A stretch of DNA of 9,634 nucleotides from Streptomyces violaceoruber (GTDB taxonomy: Bacteria; Actinomycetota; Actinomycetes; Streptomycetales; Streptomycetaceae): positions 1-9,634 of the forward strand of contig JODI01000159.1 in NCBI GenBank assembly GCA_000720805.1, written 5' to 3'. Each line of letters starts with the position of its first letter. Position 1 is the stretch's first letter. The notes beneath the pieces are model-generated. The model saw nothing but the letters and a program-made list of their open reading frames with translations. It made no database searches and had not been told where the DNA came from. This document shows positions 5,876 to 9,634 of this stretch, in pieces. The translations under genes were made by a program, and so were the position numbers.

Positions 5876-7086
5876 GCGGGTTCCTGGCCGGACTGTGCGT
5901 CGCGGTGCTCCCGCTGCTCGCCGCGGGATTCTGGCTCGGCCGGCGCACCGCGCACCCGCAGAACCTCGGCGGACTCGGCACCCCCGTCGAGCACGCCACC
6001 TTCGAGACCCTGCACACCGCGTCCCTCGCCGCGCCCCCGCTGCGCGCCGGCCTCACGGAGGAGACCGCCCGCAAGTCGGCACGCCGGCTGCGCACACTCC
6101 TCGGCACGGACGCGCTGTGCCTGACCGACCAGAAAGAGGTCCTGGTCTGGGACGGCGTGGGCGACCACCACCGCACCGAGATCATGGAACGCCTCGCCGG
6201 CCCCCTGGAGACCGGCCGCGGCGAGGCCTTCCGGCTCAGGTGCGAGGTGCCCGACTGCCCGGTCCGCTGGGCCGTCGTCGCCCCGCTCACCGTCGACGAC
6301 CGTGTCCACGGTGCCCTGGTCGCCTGTGCCCCCCGCGAGTCCGCCGTCCTGGTCCGGGCCGCCGGAGAGGTCGCCCGCTGGGTCTCCGTCCAGCTCGAAC
6401 TCGCCGACCTCGACCAGTCCCGCACCCGCCTCATCGAGGCCGAGATCAAGGCCCTGCGCGCCCAGATATCCCCGCACTTCATCTTCAACTCGCTCGCGGT
6501 GATCGCCTCGTTCGTCCGCACCGACCCCGAGCGCGCCCGCGAACTGCTCCTGGAGTTCGCCGACTTCACCCGCTACTCGTTCCGCAGGCACGGCGACTTC
6601 ACCACGCTCGCCGACGAACTGCACGCCATCGACCACTACTTGGCGCTCGTGCGGGCACGCTTCGGCGACCGCCTCTCCGTCACCCTCCAGATCGCCCCGG
6701 AGGTGCTGCCGGTCGCCCTGCCCTTCCTCTGTCTCCAGCCGCTCGTCGAGAACGCCGTCAAGCACGGCCTGGAGGGCAAGTCGGCGTCCGCCGGCAAGAG
6801 CCACATCAGCATCACCGCGCAGGACGCCGGCGCCGAGGCCCTGGTCGTCATCGAGGACGACGGCGCCGGCATGGACCCCGCCCTGCTGCGCCGCATCCTC
6901 GCCGGCGAGATCAGCCCGTCCGGCGGCATCGGCCTGTCCAACGTCGACGACCGACTCCGCCAGGTCTACGGCGACGACTACGGCCTCGTCATCGAGACCG
7001 CCGTAGGAGCGGGCATGAAGATCACCGCCCGGCTGCCGAAGTACCAGCCGGGGGTGCACTCCGCGAGCCGCCTCAGCGGCGCCTGA
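5872..7086 (+). CDS. LytS-type sensor histidine kinase with GAF-like sensor
   Basis: This 404-residue kinase has one N-terminal membrane helix (about 3-22, FLAGLCVAVLPLLAAGFWLG). A cytosolic GAF-like domain (about 45-168) contains cysteines C83, C124 and C129. A short coiled-coil linker (about 170-195, LELADLDQSRTRLIEAEIKA) follows. The His_kinase (PF06580-type) segment has AQISPHFIFNSL with phosphoacceptor H202. The ATPase domain has an N box, QPLVENAVKHGL (N294), a G1 box, EDDGAGMD (329-335), and a G2 box, SGGIGLSNVDDRL (350 onward). This is the partner class for LytTR regulators, and the LytTR gene opens the same operon. Classical LytS/BtsS proteins have a five-helix sensor ahead of the GAF domain, absent here, so sensing is probably intracellular or via the symporter (inferred). 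The start is ATG 5872, preceded by GGAGG 10 bases upstream. Confidence 0.92.
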   Translation: MSGFLAGLCVAVLPLLAAGFWLGRRTAHPQNLGGLGTPVEHATFETLHTASLAAPPLRAGLTEETARKSARRLRTLLGTDALCLTDQKEVLVWDGVGDHHRTEIMERLAGPLETGRGEAFRLRCEVPDCPVRWAVVAPLTVDDRVHGALVACAPRESAVLVRAAGEVARWVSVQLELADLDQSRTRLIEAEIKALRAQISPHFIFNSLAVIASFVRTDPERARELLLEFADFTRYSFRRHGDFTTLADELHAIDHYLALVRARFGDRLSVTLQIAPEVLPVALPFLCLQPLVENAVKHGLEGKSASAGKSHISITAQDAGAEALVVIEDDGAGMDPALLRRILAGEISPSGGIGLSNVDDRLRQVYGDDYGLVIETAVGAGMKITARLPKYQPGVHSASRLSGA

Positions 7087-7146
7087 AACCCCCTGGGCCC
7101 CTTCTGATGGATCTCCGCGGCGTCGCGATGCTCGTGATCAATACAC
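7087..7146. other. Convergent intergenic gap, no clear terminator
   Basis: Sixty bases separate the stop codons of two converging transcription units. Short GC palindromes (GGGCCC, CCGCGG) are present, but I see no convincing stem-loop with a T-tract in either direction. Confidence 0.4.
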
Positions 7147-7317
7147 CTAGCTGCTGCGCGTGGCCACCATCCCCAAGGTGATCAGGCCCAGCACGACCCA
7201 GCCGAACCACAGCCAGCCGTTACTGCCGAGCGCCACCGTGTAGGCGGTCACCGCGACGAGTCCGCCGACGGTGAGCACCCCCATCGTTCTGGTCGAGCTG
7301 TCCGTGGGACCGGGCAT
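7147..7317 (-). CDS. 56-residue two-helix membrane protein of unknown function
   Basis: After a short polar N-terminus (MPGPTDSSTRT) come two hydrophobic segments. These are about 12-30 (MGVLTVGGLVAVTAYTVAL) and 34-52 (WLWFGWVVLGLITLGMVAT), with a very short SNG turn between them and a short TRSS end. It would form a membrane hairpin. I do not recognise a named family. The start ATG 7317 has an excellent Shine-Dalgarno, AGGAGGG (7325-7331), with 7-base spacing that overlaps the stop codon of the kinase gene; the gap between genes is 13 bases. It is therefore probably translated in one unit with the kinase and may be its membrane partner or substrate, which is inference from position only. Polar-hydrophobic design and the strong ribosome site argue that this is a real gene. 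Confidence 0.72.
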   Translation of the reverse strand: MPGPTDSSTRTMGVLTVGGLVAVTAYTVALGSNGWLWFGWVVLGLITLGMVATRSS

Positions 7318-7324
7318 CGCAACA

Positions 7325-7331
7325 CCCTCCT
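7325..7331 (-). promoter_or_regulatory. Ribosome binding site of the 56-residue membrane protein
   Basis: AGGAGGG on the minus strand shares a base with the kinase stop codon and lies 7 bases before ATG 7317. It is the strongest evidence that this short frame is translated. Confidence 0.75.
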
Positions 7332-9274
7332 CATGGTTCGCCTCCCCCCATGGTGCCCCCGTTCTGCTTCCGGACGGTGCACACGACAAAATGTGTGCCG
7401 TTCTTCCAGCTGCCCTCACTGGTCCAGGAGCCCGCCGTGTACACGGAAGGGTCGAAGCCGTAGTCGGCCGGAGCCACCTCGCGGCCGCACGCCAGGTCCG
7501 ACTCCGTGCGCGCGTCGGCGAGCGTGACGTCCGCGCCCAGCCGGGTGAACCCGAGCACCTCCTCGTCGTGCGGCCCGCCGCAGGACACCAGCCGGGCGTC
7601 CCGGCGGGAGCGTACGTCCAGGCAGTCCCGCTTCTGCATGGTCGCCGTGTCCGCGAACGCCGAACCCGGCCTGCGGTGGCCGCCCAGCGGCCCGTACACC
7701 GGCCCGTGCGCCCCCAGCACCAGACAGGCGGTGCGCCGCCCGGCGGCCTCGAAACCGTCCGTGGTGGGTACCACGGCGAGACCGCGCACATCGGCGAGCT
7801 TGTCCCGCAGCTCCCGCGTCCGCTCCTCGCACCGGGCCGGCCCCAGCCGCCGCGCCTGGTCCGCCGACGCGGCCGACACCAGGGCCAGCACCTGGCCGTC
7901 CGGTGCCTGAGCGGCGCAGGTGGGGTCGAGCGCCAGCCGCGGCAGGCCCTGGAAACGGCCGTCGGCCCAGTCGGCGACGACACAGTCCCCCTCCCGCAGC
8001 GGCTGGGCCAGCCCCACCCGCTCGCCGTACGGCGACCCGCTCCCGCCGGACCCGTCACCCGGCCGGTTGGCCAGGGCGTACCAGACCCCGCCCAGCGCCA
8101 GCACCAGCCCAAGCCCGCAGGCGATGCCGGCCCGCAGCGCGTACGAGCGCTCCCGGCGCCGCCGACCGGACTCAGCCGCAGGCGGCGGTGCCGACCCGAA
8201 TCCGGCCGGAGCCGCCGGGCCCGACCAGGGCCCGGCAGGCGTCGAGGCCGCCGGACCGGATCCGTTCGTGCCGGCGATCGTCCTCGGTGAACCCGTGGCC
8301 GTCCCGTACGGGTCGTACTCCCACGGGTCCGTCGGCACTGCGGGAACCTGGGCCCACGGCGGCTGCGACCCCAGGTCGGTCTGGGTGCGGGCATACGCCT
8401 CCGCCTGCGGAGTGACGATCCGCGACAGTGCCGCCTCCGTCTGAGCCGCGGACAGCCGCGCGCCCGGGTCCTTCGCGAGCAGGGCCCGCAGCACGGGGGC
8501 CAGCGCCCCGGCGCGCACGGTGGGCCGCGGCTCCTCCATGACCACCGCGGTGATCTCGGCGAGATGCGACTCCCGTTCGAAGGGGCCCTCGCCCTCCACC
8601 GCGTAGTACAGCGTGCAGCCCAGCGAGAACAGATCGGCGGCCGGGGTGGGCGCTCCGCCCGTGGCCCGCTCGGGCGCCAGATACCCGGCCGTGCCCACGA
8701 GCACCGACGCCAGCGTGTACCGCGTCTCACCGCCGTCCGGCTGCACGGAGATCCCGTAGTCCATCAGCAGGACACGTCCGTACGGCGCTCCCGTGCGGTC
8801 CGGCGCGAGCAGGATGTTCGCCGGTTTCACGTCCCGGTGCATCACCCCCCGCTCGTGCCCCGCGGTCAGCGCGTCCAGCACGGCCAGCCCGATCCGGGCG
8901 CACTCGGCCGGCGCGAGCGGCCCGCGCGTCGCGACCAGGTCGCGCACATCGACGGCGCCCGCCACGTACTCCATGACGATCCACGGCAGCCCGTCGTGCT
9001 CCAGCACGTCGTGCACGGTCACCACATGCGGATGGCCGCGCAGACCGGCCGCGTGCCGGGCCTCGGCCCGCGCCCGGGCGACCCTCGCCTCCCGCTCGTG
9101 ACCGGCCTCTGCCGCATCACGGAAGACGATCTCCTTCAGTGCGACCTCGCAGTCGAGTCTCCGGTCGTGGGCGAGCCACACATGGCCCATCCCGCCGCTG
9201 CCGAGCCGGTTCAGCAGCACATAGCGGCCGGCGATGACCCGGCCCACTCCCGACGTCGATGATCCTGAGGGCAT
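7331..9274 (-). CDS. Membrane-anchored Ser/Thr protein kinase with tandem four-cysteine ectodomain
   Basis: This 647-residue Hanks-type (PknB-like) kinase has a catalytic domain at about 16-280. It shows the Gly loop LGSGGMGHVW (24-33), catalytic K47 (VALKEI), HRDVKPANILL with D148, the magnesium motif MDYGIS (D172, DYG rather than the usual DFG), and GTAGYLAPE. A Pro/Gly/Ser-rich linker (about 285-370) leads through basic RRRRER to one membrane helix (about 378-403). The remaining ~240 residues are outside the cell. They contain eight cysteines in two similar blocks of four, including SCGGPHDEEVLGF, typical of the septum-formation (Septum_form) family. PASTA repeats are absent. ATG 9274 is chosen because GGGAG (9282-9286) lies 7 bases upstream; an upstream GTG at 9316 lacks a site. 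Substrates and ligand are unknown. The small membrane protein follows in the same unit. Confidence 0.92.
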   Translation of the reverse strand: MPSGSSTSGVGRVIAGRYVLLNRLGSGGMGHVWLAHDRRLDCEVALKEIVFRDAAEAGHEREARVARARAEARHAAGLRGHPHVVTVHDVLEHDGLPWIVMEYVAGAVDVRDLVATRGPLAPAECARIGLAVLDALTAGHERGVMHRDVKPANILLAPDRTGAPYGRVLLMDYGISVQPDGGETRYTLASVLVGTAGYLAPERATGGAPTPAADLFSLGCTLYYAVEGEGPFERESHLAEITAVVMEEPRPTVRAGALAPVLRALLAKDPGARLSAAQTEAALSRIVTPQAEAYARTQTDLGSQPPWAQVPAVPTDPWEYDPYGTATGSPRTIAGTNGSGPAASTPAGPWSGPAAPAGFGSAPPPAAESGRRRRERSYALRAGIACGLGLVLALGGVWYALANRPGDGSGGSGSPYGERVGLAQPLREGDCVVADWADGRFQGLPRLALDPTCAAQAPDGQVLALVSAASADQARRLGPARCEERTRELRDKLADVRGLAVVPTTDGFEAAGRRTACLVLGAHGPVYGPLGGHRRPGSAFADTATMQKRDCLDVRSRRDARLVSCGGPHDEEVLGFTRLGADVTLADARTESDLACGREVAPADYGFDPSVYTAGSWTSEGSWKNGTHFVVCTVRKQNGGTMGGGEP

Positions 9275-9281
9275 CGGCTGA

Positions 9282-9286
9282 CTCCC
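9282..9286 (-). promoter_or_regulatory. Ribosome binding site deciding the kinase start
   Basis: GGGAG on the minus strand, 7 bases before ATG 9274, in the 28-base gap after the upstream stop codon. It favours the 647-residue form. Confidence 0.6.
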
Positions 9287-9302
9287 GGGTTCTACGGAGG
9301 CG

Positions 9303-9579
9303 TTACGTGATCGCACCGACGGCCGCCTCGCCGGTCACCGGCCCGCTGCTCGCCGGGGCGCCGGCGGCCGGTCCACTGCTCGCGGGTTCACCGGCGACGG
9401 GGGCGCTCGTCGTGGGCGAGGTGCCGGTGGCGACCGGGGCGCTCGTCGGGGGCGGGGCGATCGTGGTGACCGGGCTGCTGGGCGCAGGCGGGTCACCGGG
9501 CGGGGGCGCGCTCGTCACCCGCGGCGGTGAACCGGCCGGAGGGTCGGAGGCGGGCGGCGGACTCGACGGGGGCGGGGCG
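9303..9579 (-). CDS. C-terminal tail of a truncated Pro/Ser/Thr/Ala-rich protein
   Basis: The frame enters from the contig edge and ends at TAA (9305 to 9303), 28 bases before the kinase start. The ~91 residues are low complexity and rich in Pro, Ala, Ser, Thr and Gly (APPPTSAPVATGTSPTTSAP, then AGEPASSGPAAGAPASSGPV). They contain near-repeats (APVAGEPASSGP, AAGAPASSGP) and no cysteine or helix. Such tails occur on actinobacterial secreted proteins, cell-wall-linked proteins and membrane kinases. Tandem kinase genes are common in Streptomyces, so a second kinase is one possibility. The function cannot be read. The 5' part is missing because the genomic sequence ends at about 9579. The opposite strand is also open, giving a Gly/Ala/Val-rich product, so the strand call rests on the operon arrangement and tail composition. 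Confidence 0.55.
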
Positions 9580-9634
9580 CTGTCTCTTATACACATCTGA
9601 CGCTGCCGACGAATAGAGAGGTGTAGATCTCGGG
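9580..9634. other. Illumina Nextera (Tn5) adapter and index, not genomic
   Basis: Bases 9580-9598 are the 19-bp Tn5 mosaic end (CTGTCTCTTATACACATCT). GACGCTGCCGACGA (9599-9612) follows, then an 8-base index ATAGAGAG (9613-9620), then GTGTAGATCTCGG (9621-9633), the start of the P5 adapter in reverse complement. The order and spacing match the standard library adapter exactly; only the final base differs from the expected T. Sequence composition also drops abruptly from very high G+C here. Confidence 0.97.

Noticed and set aside
4029..6569. 846-residue minus-strand open frame opposite the symporter and kinase
   Set aside because: Composition is Gly/Gln/Asp/Arg-rich with no recognisable fold. 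The plus strand has two complete families with normal gene junctions.
5389..7059. 556-residue minus-strand open frame opposite the LytS-type kinase
   Set aside because: No family motifs and a low-complexity Pro/Arg-rich C-terminus; it is the shadow of the kinase reading frame.
9580..9598. Tn5 end suggesting a real transposon insertion
   Set aside because: It is followed by the exact Nextera linker, an 8-base index and P5 sequence, which occur in libraries and not in transposons. No target duplication or transposase is present.
9259..9600. Plus-strand open frame at the contig end (Gly/Ala/Val-rich, ending LSLIHI)
   Set aside because: It ends in the adapter and begins antisense inside the kinase gene. 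The minus-strand Pro/Ser/Thr-rich tail better fits the operon direction and known tail composition, although both strands are open.
1..9634. Phage, CRISPR, defence or biosynthetic island
   Set aside because: All genes are metabolic, transport or signalling families of actinobacterial type with uniform composition. No repeats-with-spacers, integrase, nuclease or synthase genes are seen.

Overview
The window is about 72% G+C by eye, with strong GC3 bias, short intergenic gaps, ATGA/GTGA gene overlaps and leaderless-looking starts. The protein families also fit a Streptomyces chromosome (genus inferred from composition and gene content, not from a marker gene). The last 55 bases are not genomic. 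They read as an Illumina Nextera (Tn5) adapter with an index, so the window ends at a contig edge.

Region 1 (1-2893, minus strand) is an arginine/ornithine catabolism locus. An Lrp/AsnC-family regulator (2378-2893) is followed by a guanidine-modifying hydrolase (1423-2253) that would usually be annotated as dimethylargininase (DdaH). The next gene, rocD, encodes ornithine aminotransferase (191-1426) and overlaps the hydrolase by ATGA. The hydrolase carries an Asn-containing FAAN motif in the place where true DDAHs have an acidic residue. That resembles the ornithine-forming arginine dihydrolases (ArgZ/AgrE type), and ornithine is the substrate RocD needs. The 124-bp gap before the hydrolase holds a 12-bp palindrome, a 9-bp inverted repeat and a 10-bp word that recurs next to the regulator's own start. 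These are good candidates for operator sites of the Lrp-type protein. Three ~16-bp tandem repeats and a GC hairpin lie downstream of rocD.

Region 2 (2972-7086, plus strand, divergent from the regulator) is a tight four-gene unit: a LytTR response regulator, a small two-helix DUF485-like membrane protein, an ActP/MctC-like sodium:solute symporter, and a LytS-type histidine kinase with a cytosolic GAF-like sensor. It looks like a self-contained sense-and-import module for a small carboxylate. An 11-codon mini-ORF links the symporter stop to the kinase start by two ATGA overlaps.

Region 3 (7147-9579, minus strand, convergent with region 2) encodes the Pro/Ser/Thr-rich C-terminal tail of a truncated protein, a membrane-anchored Hanks-type Ser/Thr protein kinase, and a 56-residue two-helix membrane protein. 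The kinase's extracytoplasmic part appears to be two tandem four-cysteine domains related to the 'septum formation' family. The three genes are closely spaced and probably co-transcribed.

I found no tRNA, rRNA, CRISPR array, insertion sequence or phage gene. This is ordinary core-like actinobacterial DNA. The most notable points are the probable mis-annotation of the 'DdaH', the operator architecture, the four-gene carboxylate module, the tandem kinase ectodomain and the adapter at the end.
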